The notes under the pieces: generated by a model
The model's database searches: none
Told to the model about the DNA's origin: nothing
Seen by the model: the letters and a program-made list of their open reading frames with translations, nothing else
Shown here: positions 18,668 through 27,802 of the stretch, in pieces
Layout: each line of letters begins with the position of its first letter
Position numbering within the stretch: position 1 is the first letter of the stretch
Assembly: GCA_028285625.1 (NCBI GenBank)
Contig: JANQOX010000007.1
Span: 1 to 64,000, forward strand
DNA from: Myxococcota bacterium
GTDB taxonomy: Bacteria > Myxococcota_A > UBA9160 > UBA6930
Reading direction: 5' to 3'
Length of the DNA stretch: 64,000 bases
Program-made: the position numbers and the translations under genes

Positions 18668-20769
18668 GAGGGTCTCCGTTCGAGCACCACGAGCGCGTGG
18701 CCGTCGACCGGAACTTCCCCTGGCCCGATCCGTGCCTCGGCCGCTTCGGGATCCGCGGTGTCGAGCACCCGATGCCAGGCCCCGGGGACCGTTTCGGGCA
18801 GCTGGAACGCGACCCGCGTGTCGCCCCCATTCAGCAGCAGCATCACGTCCGATGCGGCCGTCCCGTCGGGCCCCGGTTCCTCTGCCGCGTCACCGGCGAG
18901 CCACATCGCCAGGGCGCGGCCCTCCGGATCTCGCCAATCGTCGACGCCGAGCTCCACGCCATCCGGCCGAAGCCAGACCACGTCACGGGGACCCTCTGCG
19001 GTGGGCCCCCTGCCCGTCAAGAACGTGCTCCGACGCAACACCGGGTTGCGCAGCCGGACGTCGAACGCGCGCGCCACGAAGCGCGTGAGCGCCTCCGCGG
19101 CGCGATCGGACTCCCAGTCCACCCAGGTGAGCGGCGCGTCATGGCAGTAGGCGTTGTTGTTGCCCCGCTGGGTCCTGCCGCGCTCGTCGCCATGGGACAG
19201 CATCGGGACGCCCTGGGAGAGCAGCAACGTCGCCATCATACTGCGGGCGACGCGAGCCCGGGTCTCCTCGATCTCCGGCTCGTCGCTCGGGCCCTCGGCA
19301 CCCCAGTTGGCGCTCCAGTTGGCGTGCGTCCCGTCGCGGCCGTCTTCGAGATTGTCCGCGTTGTGCTTGTCGGCATAGGTCGCGGCATCGCGAAGCGTGA
19401 ACCCGTCGTGACAGGCGACGAAGTTCACGCTGGCGAGCGGGCCCCGGCCGGAGAACAGGTCGCTGCTCCCGGCCAGCCGCGTCGAGAGGCCCGCGCGCTG
19501 CCCGGCGTCGCCGCGCCAGTAGCGCCGCACCCCGTCGCGAAACTCGCAGTTCCACTCCGCGACGCCGTCCGGAAACCGGCCCAGCGCGAAGCCGTCGGGG
19601 CCCACGTCCCACGGCTCGGCCACGAGTTTCACTTCGGCAAGCACGGGGTCCTGGCGCAGAGCTGCGAAGAAGCGCCCGACGTCGACCGCGCCCGAGGCGT
19701 CCCGTCCCAGGGTCGGCGCCAGGTCGAATCGAAAGCCGTCCACGTGCATCACACACACCCACCAGCGGAGCGTCTCGAGCAGGAGGCCCCGAGCCAGCGG
19801 CTTCGACATGTCGAGTGAGTTGCCGCAGCCGGTCGTGTCCGCGTAGCGGGCAGGGTCTTCGGGGTCGAGCCGGTAGTAGGCGGCATTGTCGATCCCCCGA
19901 AGCGAAAGCGTGGGGCCATCGTCCCCGGACTCCGCCGTGTGGTTGTAGACGACGTCCAGGATCACTTCGAGCCCGGCCCGGTGCAGTGCGCGAACCATCT
20001 CCTGGAACTCGACGACCTGCCGGCCGTCCGAGCCCGTAGCGAAGCGTGCATCGGGTGCGGAAAACGCGATCGGGTTGTAGCCCCAGTAGTTGACGCGGCC
20101 TGCGGCGGCCAGGCGCGCCTCCGTCAACGCGTGCTGGACGGGCAGGAGTTCGACGGCCGTGACGCCGAGCGAGAGCAGGTGGTCGATCACCGCCGGACAA
20201 GCGAGGCCCCGGTAGCGGCCGCGGTCTTCGGGCGGAACGTCCGGGTGTCGCTGGGTCAGGCCTCGAACATGGCACTCGTAGATCACGGTGCGCGTCCACG
20301 GGGTGGCGGGCCTCGCGTCTCCCTGCCAATCGAAGGCCGGGTCGACCACGCGGCCACGGGGCACCCAGGGCGCGCTGTCGCGCGGGTCGTCGCCCGCCAA
20401 TGCGTCGTCCCAGCGCAGTTGGCCACTCACGGCGTGGGTACAGGGATCGAGGAGCAGCTTGTTCGGATTGAAGCGGTGCCCCTTCGCCGGCTCGTAGGGG
20501 CCATGCACGCGATAGCCGTACTCGGTGCCGGGGCCGACGCCGGGCACGAAGCCATGCCAGATCGGGCCGGAGCGCTCGCGAAGCACGACCCGCTCGCTCT
20601 CCCGGCCGCCCTCGAACAGACAGAGCTCGACGCGCTCGGCGTGCTCGGAGGCCAACGCGAAGTTGGTGCCCTGCCCGTCCCAGTCCGCGCCGAGCGGTTC
20701 CGGCCTACCGGGTTCCGGCACACTCGGTTCCGGCCTGCAGGGTTCCGGCCCACTGGCAGTCGCATCCAC
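18664..20769 (-). CDS. glgX: glycogen debranching enzyme GlgX (GH13)
   Basis: Hydrolyses alpha-1,6 links of phosphorylase-limited glycogen. About 701 aa. It starts with a Pro/Glu repeat linker and then the family N terminus PLGADWDGQGTNFALASEHAE. Catalytic landmarks: VVYNHTAESG, FRFDLAPTLGRD (nucleophile Asp), VAEPWDVG (acid/base Glu) and NFVACHDGFTL. The start is uncertain. GTG at 20769 lies 25 bases past the ppdK stop and is chosen; GTG at 20721 would remove most of the linker. A longer reading would run into ppdK and is unlikely. The linker is encoded by a four-copy 15-bp tandem repeat. Confidence 0.93.
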   Translation of the reverse strand: MDATASGPEPCRPEPSVPEPGRPEPLGADWDGQGTNFALASEHAERVELCLFEGGRESERVVLRERSGPIWHGFVPGVGPGTEYGYRVHGPYEPAKGHRFNPNKLLLDPCTHAVSGQLRWDDALAGDDPRDSAPWVPRGRVVDPAFDWQGDARPATPWTRTVIYECHVRGLTQRHPDVPPEDRGRYRGLACPAVIDHLLSLGVTAVELLPVQHALTEARLAAAGRVNYWGYNPIAFSAPDARFATGSDGRQVVEFQEMVRALHRAGLEVILDVVYNHTAESGDDGPTLSLRGIDNAAYYRLDPEDPARYADTTGCGNSLDMSKPLARGLLLETLRWWVCVMHVDGFRFDLAPTLGRDASGAVDVGRFFAALRQDPVLAEVKLVAEPWDVGPDGFALGRFPDGVAEWNCEFRDGVRRYWRGDAGQRAGLSTRLAGSSDLFSGRGPLASVNFVACHDGFTLRDAATYADKHNADNLEDGRDGTHANWSANWGAEGPSDEPEIEETRARVARSMMATLLLSQGVPMLSHGDERGRTQRGNNNAYCHDAPLTWVDWESDRAAEALTRFVARAFDVRLRNPVLRRSTFLTGRGPTAEGPRDVVWLRPDGVELGVDDWRDPEGRALAMWLAGDAAEEPGPDGTAASDVMLLLNGGDTRVAFQLPETVPGAWHRVLDTADPEAAEARIGPGEVPVDGHALVVLERRPS
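20695..20754. repeat. four tandem copies of a 15-bp repeat
   Basis: Four head-to-tail 15-base units, each containing GGTTCCGGC on the plus strand, at 20695-20709, 20710-20724, 20725-20739 and 20740-20754. Units alternate at two or three positions, so copies 1/3 and 2/4 are most alike, which suggests duplication of a 30-base pair. On the minus strand they read in frame in the N-terminal part of GlgX as PEP-containing five-residue units. Confidence 0.9.
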
Positions 20770-20794
20770 CCTGGTTCGGATAGCGGACCGCGCG

Positions 20795-23512
20795 TCAGTC
20801 TTCGAGGGCGGCGTGGGCCGCCGCCAACCTCGCGATCGGCACGCGGAACGGAGAGCACGACACGTAGTCGAGACCGAGCCGGTGGCAGAGCGCGATGCTC
20901 TCGGGGTCTCCCCCGTGCTCGCCACAGATCCCGAGCTCCAGATCCGGTCGAACCTCGCGTCCTTCGTCGACGGCGATCTGGATCAGCCGGCCGACCCCCC
21001 GCTCGTCGATCGTGGCGAAGGGGTTTCGAGGCAGGATGCCGTTGCGGATGTAATGCATCAGGAACCCCGCCTCGGCGTCGTCGCGCGAAATGCCGCAGGT
21101 GGTCTGCGTCAGGTCGTTGGTGCCGAACGAGAAGAACTGCGCACGCTCCGCGAACTGGCCGGCCGTCAGGGCCGCTCGAGGAATCTCGATCATCGTGCCG
21201 AACTTGTAGTCCAGCTCCATGCGTTGTTCACGCATGACCGCCGTGGCCTCTTCCTCGAGGGTGGACTGCTGGATCTCGAGCTCACGAACGTGATGCGTGA
21301 GCGGGATCATGACCTCCGGGACGACGGCGAGGCCTTCGCGACGGACCGCGCAGGCCGCTTCGAAGATGGCCCGAACCTGCATCCGGGTGAGCTCTGGAAC
21401 CTGGATCCCGAGGCGGACGCCGCGCGTTCCGAGCATCGGGTTCGACTCGCGAAGCGCCTCCACGCGCTCGAGGAAGTCCTGTTTCCCGCGGATCTCCTCG
21501 AGCGCCCGATCGATCTCGCTCATCGTGTGGTAGTGCTGGAGCCGGACCTTCAGATCGGCCAGGTCCTGGATCAGCTCGTCGTAGGACGGCAGGAACTCGT
21601 GGAGCGGCGGGTCGAGAAGCCGGATCACCACGGGAAGCCCGCTCATCGCCCGGAACAGACCCGCGAAGTCCTCGCGCTGGACGGGAAGCAGCTCTTCGAT
21701 GGCCTCGTTCCGCTCGCTCGCCGTCTTGGCCAGGATCATCCGCTGGACGATGGGCAGCCGGGTCGCCTCGAAGAACATGTGCTCGGTCCGGCAGAGACCG
21801 ATCCCCGCAGCGCCGTACTCGCGCGCACGCTGGGCATCCTTGGGATAGTCGGCATTCGCCCGGACGTTCAGCCGCCGGAACTCGTCCGCCCACTCGAGCA
21901 CCTTCAACAGGTGGGGACTCTTGAGATCGGGCACCGCCGTCGCGAGCTTGCCCTGGTAGACGCGCCCGTTGGTCCCATCGATCGAAAGCCACTCGCCCTC
22001 ACGCACCACGACGTCGCCGGCCTGCAGCTCCCGCTCGTCCATGTCGAGTTCGAGACCCTCGGCGCCCACCACGGCCGGCTTGCCGAACTGCCGCGCGACG
22101 AGTGCGGCGTGGCTGGTGCGTCCGCCCTTGAGCGTCAGGATGCCCTTGGCGGCGAGCATGCCGTGGACGTCGTCGGGCTTCGTCTCCGGCCGCACCATGA
22201 TCACGTCCTTGCCGTCTCCCGCCCAGCGCTCGGCCGTGTCGGCGTCGAGCGCGACCACACCGACCGCGGCACCCGGCGAGACGTTCAGCCCCGTGGCGAT
22301 GGGCCGGCTCTCCCGCTGAGCACTCGCGTCGAGCTGGGGATGCAGGAAGAAGTCGACCTGGTCGGGCTTCACCCGGCGCACCGCTTCCTCGCGCGTGATC
22401 AGGCCTTCGTTGGCCATGTCGACGGCGATCCGCACCTCGGCCTGTGCCGTGCGCTTGCCGTCCCGGGTCTGGAGCAGCCAGAGCTTTCCCCGCTCGACCG
22501 TGAACTCCATGTCCTGCATGTTGCGGAAGTGGCGCTCGAGGTTCTGGGCGACCCCTGCGAACTCCTGGTAGATCTCGGGCATGGCGTCGTGGAGTGCGGA
22601 GATGGGCTGCGTCTGGCGTATGCCCGCCACGACGTCCTCGCCCTGGGCGTTGACCAGGAAGTCCCCCTCCAGCTCGGGCGCCCCGGTCGAGGCGTTTCGA
22701 GACATGGCGACACCCGTGGCGCAGTCGTCGCCCATGTTGCCGAAGACCATGGTCTGGACGTTGACCGCGGTGCCCAGGTCGTGGGCGATGTTCGCGGCGT
22801 TGCGGTAGTCGATCGCGCGCTTGCCGTTCCAGGAGCAGAAGACCGCCTCGGTCGCCCGGCGGAGCTGCTCTTCGGGGTCGTCCGGGAAGTCGTCGTCGGA
22901 GTAGCTGCGGATCGTCTCGCGGAATCGGGCGATGACCCCGCGCCAGTCCTCGGCCGAGAGTTCCGAGTCCTCCGCGACACCCCGGCGCTCGCGGGTGCGG
23001 GTGATCGTCGCCTCGAAGAGTTCGTCGGGTACGCCGAGCACGACACCGCCGAACATCTGCACCAGACGGCGGTAGGAGTCGTAGACGAAGCGGGCGTCCC
23101 CCGTGAGCCGCACCATGCCCTCGGCCACGATGTCGTTGAGGCCCAGGTTCAGGATGGTGTCCATCATGCCGGGCATCGAGAAGCGCGCGCCCGACCGGCA
23201 CGAGACGAGCAGCGGGTTCGCCGGGTCGCCGAAGCGCCGCCCGACGGCACGTTCGACCCGGCCCACCGCGTCGAGCACCTCCTGCCACATGCCTTCGGGA
23301 AAGGACTCGCCCGCCTCGAGGAAGGCGTTGCACGCCTCGGTGCTGATCGTGAATCCCGGGGGCACCGGGATCCCCATGTGGGTCATCTCGGCGAGGTTCG
23401 ATCCCTTGCCGCCGAGCAGGCCCCGGATCTTCTCACGGTCGCCACCCACGCGCTGTTCGACGGCGGCGAACTCGCTGAAGAGGAAGACGTAGCTGTTCTG
23501 ACCGACGGACAT
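20795..23512 (-). CDS. ppdK: pyruvate, phosphate dikinase
   Basis: Interconverts pyruvate + ATP + Pi and PEP + AMP + PPi. 905 aa, a little longer than the usual 870-880. The N-terminal ATP-grasp starts GGKGSNLAEMTHMGIPVPPGF and includes SCRSGARFSMPGMMDTILNLG. The swivelling phosphohistidine is His468 in GGRTSHAALVARQFGKPAV. The C-terminal PEP-binding barrel has GIGLCRTEHMFFE, NPMLGTRGVRLG, and GICGEHGGDPESI with the catalytic Cys. It is the first gene of a minus-strand run followed by glgX and glgB. With nifJ nearby it would control the pyruvate/PEP branch feeding gluconeogenesis and glycogen (inference). Confidence 0.96.
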   Translation of the reverse strand: MSVGQNSYVFLFSEFAAVEQRVGGDREKIRGLLGGKGSNLAEMTHMGIPVPPGFTISTEACNAFLEAGESFPEGMWQEVLDAVGRVERAVGRRFGDPANPLLVSCRSGARFSMPGMMDTILNLGLNDIVAEGMVRLTGDARFVYDSYRRLVQMFGGVVLGVPDELFEATITRTRERRGVAEDSELSAEDWRGVIARFRETIRSYSDDDFPDDPEEQLRRATEAVFCSWNGKRAIDYRNAANIAHDLGTAVNVQTMVFGNMGDDCATGVAMSRNASTGAPELEGDFLVNAQGEDVVAGIRQTQPISALHDAMPEIYQEFAGVAQNLERHFRNMQDMEFTVERGKLWLLQTRDGKRTAQAEVRIAVDMANEGLITREEAVRRVKPDQVDFFLHPQLDASAQRESRPIATGLNVSPGAAVGVVALDADTAERWAGDGKDVIMVRPETKPDDVHGMLAAKGILTLKGGRTSHAALVARQFGKPAVVGAEGLELDMDERELQAGDVVVREGEWLSIDGTNGRVYQGKLATAVPDLKSPHLLKVLEWADEFRRLNVRANADYPKDAQRAREYGAAGIGLCRTEHMFFEATRLPIVQRMILAKTASERNEAIEELLPVQREDFAGLFRAMSGLPVVIRLLDPPLHEFLPSYDELIQDLADLKVRLQHYHTMSEIDRALEEIRGKQDFLERVEALRESNPMLGTRGVRLGIQVPELTRMQVRAIFEAACAVRREGLAVVPEVMIPLTHHVRELEIQQSTLEEEATAVMREQRMELDYKFGTMIEIPRAALTAGQFAERAQFFSFGTNDLTQTTCGISRDDAEAGFLMHYIRNGILPRNPFATIDERGVGRLIQIAVDEGREVRPDLELGICGEHGGDPESIALCHRLGLDYVSCSPFRVPIARLAAAHAALED

Positions 23513-23718
23513 GGCCCTCTCCCCCGCTCGCGTGCGCACGACCGAGATGGTGCGCGTACGCGGCGAAGGGAGTATCGGGTGCCTGTCGTCGCGATGGAGT
23601 CGCGTGGCCGACAAGGGCGACGTGCTTCCCGCGGGGCCGCCCCGCCTGCTCGTCGCGCAAGGTACGGCGCCCGCCGAGCCGTGAGGCCAAGAGGGGGCGT
23701 CTGCGCCGCGGGCCGGGC

Positions 23719-24513
23719 CTACTCGATCGGGGAGAGCAGCTCGGGCGCGGTCACGAGCTGACGGACACCATGGGACTTCGTCTCGTTGAAGACGTTGCCG
23801 CTCTCGGCCCATCGGTGGAGCGACGCCATGTCGAGCTTCATGCAGTTCGGACGCACGCTCCAGGTCACCTTCATGGGCGAGCAGGTCGACTGGTCATAGC
23901 TCGGGCCCGTGGTCGAACCGAGGAACTCGACGGGATCGCCGGTGCCCGAGGGAATCGCGCTCGCCTGGTGGAAGCCGTCGCGCACGGTCCCGCCGTAGCT
24001 GAAGTCCATGAAGTCGGCCGCTTCGCGGTCGTTCACCACGAGGAAGGTCTGGGCTTCTACGCGAAGAAGCGGGTCGGTGCAGGTATCGGTCAGGCACGAG
24101 CCCAGGCCCTCTCCGGGCGTCACGCCACAGCTGGTGTGGACCCAATGCACTTCGATGGTGTCGCCCGGCTTGGCGCCCTTGAACGCGCCCTCGAGCGGGG
24201 CTCGCTCGGCGTCGGTCAGCGCGCCGGTCTCGTTGCAGGCGTAACCGCCCTGGTCGGTCGCGTTCACGAACTGGTCGAAGCCGGGGCCCTTGTGCTCGGC
24301 GTTCGTGTGGGTGTGGATGTTGCAGAGGTTCATCCCCGTCGCGGCCGGCGCGCGTTCGAACGTCACCGGGTTCTTGCCCACGACGCTCGAGATGTCCCGC
24401 GGCGTCTGCGGGCCTGCATCCAGGCAGAGCCCATCCTGTGCCGGCTCGGCGAGCACGATTGCGGGCATGAAGACCCAGGCCGAGAAGACTGCGACGACGA
24501 GCAGGCGATTCAT
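23719..24513 (-). CDS. secreted delta-class carbonic anhydrase-like protein
   Basis: 264 aa with a clear signal peptide (MNRLLVVAVFSAWVFMPAIVLA, cleavage near residue 22). ATG at 24513 has GGAGGG just upstream, favouring it over longer readings. The mature part contains CNIHTHTNAEHKGPGF and a second motif EVHWVHTSCG, giving three or more His in a HxH...H arrangement like the zinc site of delta/CA_like carbonic anhydrases. Six further Cys suggest disulfides in the periplasm. The delta-class name rests on recalled motif resemblance only. If correct it would hydrate CO2 in the periplasm. It reads in the same direction as ppdK and the helicase gene but with gaps of 206 and 91 bases, so it is probably its own unit. 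The gap 23513-23718 to ppdK shows only a weak 6-bp GC hairpin at 23631-23645. Confidence 0.65.
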   Translation of the reverse strand: MNRLLVVAVFSAWVFMPAIVLAEPAQDGLCLDAGPQTPRDISSVVGKNPVTFERAPAATGMNLCNIHTHTNAEHKGPGFDQFVNATDQGGYACNETGALTDAERAPLEGAFKGAKPGDTIEVHWVHTSCGVTPGEGLGSCLTDTCTDPLLRVEAQTFLVVNDREAADFMDFSYGGTVRDGFHQASAIPSGTGDPVEFLGSTTGPSYDQSTCSPMKVTWSVRPNCMKLDMASLHRWAESGNVFNETKSHGVRQLVTAPELLSPIE

Positions 24514-24604
24514 CGAACCCTCCAGGACGATCCCCTTCGACGCTAGCAGCCGAAGGTCGCGTGCCCATCCGCTGGCCGTCACCACGCTGCCGCTACGTGC
24601 GGGG

Positions 24605-26239
24605 CTATCCCTTCGGGTTCTGGATCCAGCGATCGGCGGCTTCCAGGCGCCGCTGGAGATCACGTAGGGTGGCGTCGGAGATCCGCTTCAGGCCGATGCG
24701 GCGGTTCAGCGAACGGTTGATCTCGGCGTGGCTCAACTGGGTGAGCCGCGCGAGGGCGATTACCCGATCCTGATTGCTCTCCCGGAGCGCCTGGCGGCGC
24801 GCCCGCGCGGTACGGGGCGCCTGGGCCGGCGCACCCGCCAGCGTCGGGGGCGGCACCGGGGCACGGTCGAGTTCGTGCGACTCCTGGCCAGCGGCCCAGG
24901 CCTCTTCCTCGGCGATCGCGTAGTCCTCGTCCCAGGGGTCGTGCTCCTCGAACTCGCCGGCGGCTTCCGTAGCGTGGGCCGCGATCACCGCAAAGAGATC
25001 GAGCTGGTCCTCCTTCTCGCCCTCGGCCGGGTCGAGATCTCGGACTTCGCGTTCCGTCTCGGCCTCGGGCGGACGCAGGGCGTGGCGACGACTGGTCTTG
25101 ATGTCGAACGCGAAGGCCCGGATCCGTGCGTCGTCGGGAATGAACAGGTACGCGCCCTGGGGGCCGCGCTGTCGCGACCAGCGCACCAGGCGACCGACGG
25201 CCTGCCGAAAGAAGAGATCGGTCGCCGTGGTCGTGGCGTAGACACCCACACGCAGACGAGGGATGTCGACGCCCTCGGAGACCATCCGCACCGCCACGAG
25301 CCACGGGTCGCGCGAGTCGCGAAAGGCCGCGATCCGATCGCTGGCGCCGGGATCGTCCGAGGTGGCGACCACGACCGGGGCGCCCGTCCGCCGGCGGAGG
25401 ATGTGGGCAATGCCACGGGCATGGTCCTGATCGGTGGCGATGACCAGACCGCCGGCAGCAGCGTCGGTCTCGCGCAGGGTCACCAGCCTCTGGTGGGCCT
25501 GCGCGAGCACGGCCGGCAGCCACTCGCCGTCCAGGGAAAGCGCGGTGCGCAGCCGCTGGCTGGCGAGCGTGCCACCCAGGGCGTCCTCGAAGCTCGACGC
25601 GAACTCGCGGCCATCGGGCGCCCGCCACTCCATGTGACCCCCCACCCGCGGAAAGTAGACGGGTCGAACGACGGCTCGGTCCTGCAGCGCCTGCCCGTAG
25701 CCATACTCGTAGTCGGGCTGCGCCTCGATCCCGCGGTAGGCGACGAACGGGATCGCCACGTCGTCCGACCGGAAGGGCGTGCCCGAGATGCAGAGACGAC
25801 GCGCCGCCGGGCCGAGCGCGAGCCGCACGCTCTCCCCCCAGGAGCGACTCTCTCCGGCGTGGTGGATCTCGTCGAGGATGCCGAACGCCCCGCGCGACAT
25901 CTGCGCCACGGCTTCGGGGTTGGCCGCAATCTGCTGGTAGGTGACGACCACGCCGTGGTGATCTCGCGGAACGCCCTCGCGCGCGTTCCATCCGGGGTCG
26001 ACTAGCAGGTCGAAGGCCTCGGCGGCGTCGGCCCATTGGTTCTTGAGGTGCGCCGTGGGGACCACGATCACCACGCCGCGCGCGCTCCGGGCCACGAGCG
26101 CGCGGCGGGCGGCGGTGAGCGCAAAGACGGTCTTGCCGGCACCGGGCGTCGCCACGGCGAGGAAGTCCCGAGCGTCCCCCTTCTCGAAGCGCTCGAGCGC
26201 CTCGCGCTGCCACCGCCGCAGCGCGGGCAGTCGACCCAT
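24605..26239 (-). CDS. superfamily 2 DEAD/DEAH-box helicase
   Basis: 544 aa ATP-dependent nucleic-acid translocase or helicase. Motifs in order: LRRWQREALE (Q-like), Walker A ATPGAGKT, PTAHLKNQW, DEIHH (motif II), SGTPFRSD (motif III), SEGVDIPRL and QAVGRLVRW (motif VI). After the two RecA domains, about 170 residues hold an acidic stretch, a basic linker, and a final ISDATLRDLQRRL helix. It looks like the RadD/SSL2-like group of small DNA-repair helicases. No phage or restriction gene adjoins it, so a defence role is not indicated. Confidence 0.88.
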   Translation of the reverse strand: MGRLPALRRWQREALERFEKGDARDFLAVATPGAGKTVFALTAARRALVARSARGVVIVVPTAHLKNQWADAAEAFDLLVDPGWNAREGVPRDHHGVVVTYQQIAANPEAVAQMSRGAFGILDEIHHAGESRSWGESVRLALGPAARRLCISGTPFRSDDVAIPFVAYRGIEAQPDYEYGYGQALQDRAVVRPVYFPRVGGHMEWRAPDGREFASSFEDALGGTLASQRLRTALSLDGEWLPAVLAQAHQRLVTLRETDAAAGGLVIATDQDHARGIAHILRRRTGAPVVVATSDDPGASDRIAAFRDSRDPWLVAVRMVSEGVDIPRLRVGVYATTTATDLFFRQAVGRLVRWSRQRGPQGAYLFIPDDARIRAFAFDIKTSRRHALRPPEAETEREVRDLDPAEGEKEDQLDLFAVIAAHATEAAGEFEEHDPWDEDYAIAEEEAWAAGQESHELDRAPVPPPTLAGAPAQAPRTARARRQALRESNQDRVIALARLTQLSHAEINRSLNRRIGLKRISDATLRDLQRRLEAADRWIQNPKG

Positions 26240-26398
26240 CCAACCTCTCCCGTCCCACGTCTGCGCAGCTCGCCGGCTTCGGCAGGCGGCCCCCCCGGCC
26301 CCACCCGTGCACCGACGGTGCCGGCGCGATCGGCCAGCCTAGCGGGAGCCCCAGCGGTGGGCCAAGCTTCGGGCTTCCAGCCCACCAAGGAGCCCCCG

Positions 26399-27784
26399 AT
26401 GCAGCGCGACGGCGACCACATCCCGTTCGTCACCTCCGGCTCCTACCCGATCCGTGCGGGCAACCGCGTGGTGCCGCTGGTCGACGGCGAACCGGCGTTT
26501 CGCCGGATCTGCGAGGCGGTCGAGGGCGCCCGCAAGAGCGTCTGGGCGACGGTGGCCTTCCACCACCCCGAATTCACGATGCCCGACGGCCGCGGCAGCC
26601 TCTTCGACGTCCTCGATGCCGCGGTCGATCGTGGTCTCGACGTGCGCGTGATCTTCTGGCGCCATCCCCTGCTGGCCGAGCACCAGCCCGATGCCCACTT
26701 TGCGGGGACCGAGGCCGACCTGGCCATGCTGCGCGCGCGGGGCTCGCGCTTTCTCGCCCGCTGGGACCGGGCCCACGGCGCCTACTGCCAACACCAGAAG
26801 AGCTGGGTGGTCGACGCCGGCGAGCCGACCGAGGTGGGCTTCGTGGGCGGTATCAACCTGAACCCGGGGTCCTGCGTGCCGGCGGGCCACCCGCCGCGGC
26901 CCGAAGGTAATACGACCCACGACGTCTACGTCGAGGTGCAGGGGCCGGCCGCGACCGACGTCCACCACAACTTCGCCCAGCGCTGGAACGAGGCCAGCGA
27001 TCGCGACGAACCGGACGGCGCCTGGCCCCACCGTGACGCGGGAGCCCCCCTGCCCTTCCCCCAGACGACCTCCGCGGTGGCTGGGGACGTGCCGGTGCAG
27101 ATCCAGCGCACCGTGCGCCGCGAGCGCTACAGCGATGGGCGCCCCGCACCGGGGGCGGAGCCGTTCGAGATCCACGCGGGCGAGTTCAGCGTGGCCGAGC
27201 AATACCGCGAGGCGCTCGACGCGGCGAAGCGCAGCATCTACCTCGAGGATCAGGCGATCGGCGCACCCGAGGTCGTCGACCGCTTGCACGCGGCCCTCGA
27301 GCGTGGGGTCGAGGTGGTGTTCGTCGCGCCTCGCGAGGAGAACACCGAGATGATCGCCGGCCGCAAGGACCCGCGAAACGCGGCGTTCTTCGAGTCGCTG
27401 GCCGCCCTCGGGGGCCATCCGAACTTCACCCTGTCTGGAATCGCCCAGAGCCTGCCGGGCGGTGGCCACCAGAACATCTACGTGCACGCCAAGATCGCGC
27501 TGGTGGACGATGTCTGGGCCACGATCGGCTCGACCAACGTCGCCAACCGGTCGTTCTACGGTGACACCGAGCTCAACGCGTCGTTCTGGCACCGCCCGAC
27601 GGTCAGCGCCCTGCGCCACGAGTTGCTCCTCGAGCACCTGGGTCTCGACACCGCCGACCTGGACGACGTCGAGGCACTCCGCCTGTTCGCGCGCGTCGCA
27701 CGGGAGAACGCCCCGCGCTACGCGCGCGGCGAGAAGCTCGCCGGCCTGGCCTTCGCCATCGACCCGGCTTCCTACGCCAGCTGA
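26399..27784 (+). CDS. phospholipase D-like / cardiolipin synthase-type protein
   Basis: 461 aa with two HKD motifs: HQKSWVVD in the first half and HAKIALVD in the second, each followed by the usual Gly/Asn-rich stretch (GGINLN; GSTNVANRS). This is the catalytic signature of phosphatidyltransferase/phosphodiesterase enzymes. There is no membrane helix or signal peptide, unlike ClsA, so it resembles ClsB/C-type or stand-alone PLD proteins. ATG at 26399 has AAGGAG 6 bases upstream. The 159 bases before it, to the divergent helicase, show no clear promoter. It converges with the kinase-HAD gene (18 bases between). Substrate unknown. Confidence 0.88.
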   Translation: MQRDGDHIPFVTSGSYPIRAGNRVVPLVDGEPAFRRICEAVEGARKSVWATVAFHHPEFTMPDGRGSLFDVLDAAVDRGLDVRVIFWRHPLLAEHQPDAHFAGTEADLAMLRARGSRFLARWDRAHGAYCQHQKSWVVDAGEPTEVGFVGGINLNPGSCVPAGHPPRPEGNTTHDVYVEVQGPAATDVHHNFAQRWNEASDRDEPDGAWPHRDAGAPLPFPQTTSAVAGDVPVQIQRTVRRERYSDGRPAPGAEPFEIHAGEFSVAEQYREALDAAKRSIYLEDQAIGAPEVVDRLHAALERGVEVVFVAPREENTEMIAGRKDPRNAAFFESLAALGGHPNFTLSGIAQSLPGGGHQNIYVHAKIALVDDVWATIGSTNVANRSFYGDTELNASFWHRPTVSALRHELLLEHLGLDTADLDDVEALRLFARVARENAPRYARGEKLAGLAFAIDPASYAS

Positions 27785-27802
27785 TCCAGACCCCGCTGGC
27801 GA

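Noticed and set aside
20770..20925. GlgX start further upstream inside ppdK
   Set aside because: The extension lies inside the end of ppdK and has no similarity to GlgX; GTG 20769 or 20721 is more sensible.
23513..23718. Riboswitch or small RNA in the 206-base gap before ppdK
   Set aside because: Only a weak 6-bp GC hairpin is visible; no known aptamer pattern recognised.
20525..23761. 1078-codon plus-strand open frame opposite ppdK
   Set aside because: Antisense shadow; the sense frame is a full PPDK with all catalytic motifs.
24605..26239. SF2 helicase as part of a defence system
   Set aside because: No nuclease, methylase, restriction, toxin or CRISPR gene adjoins it; flanking genes are a carbonic anhydrase-like protein and a PLD protein.
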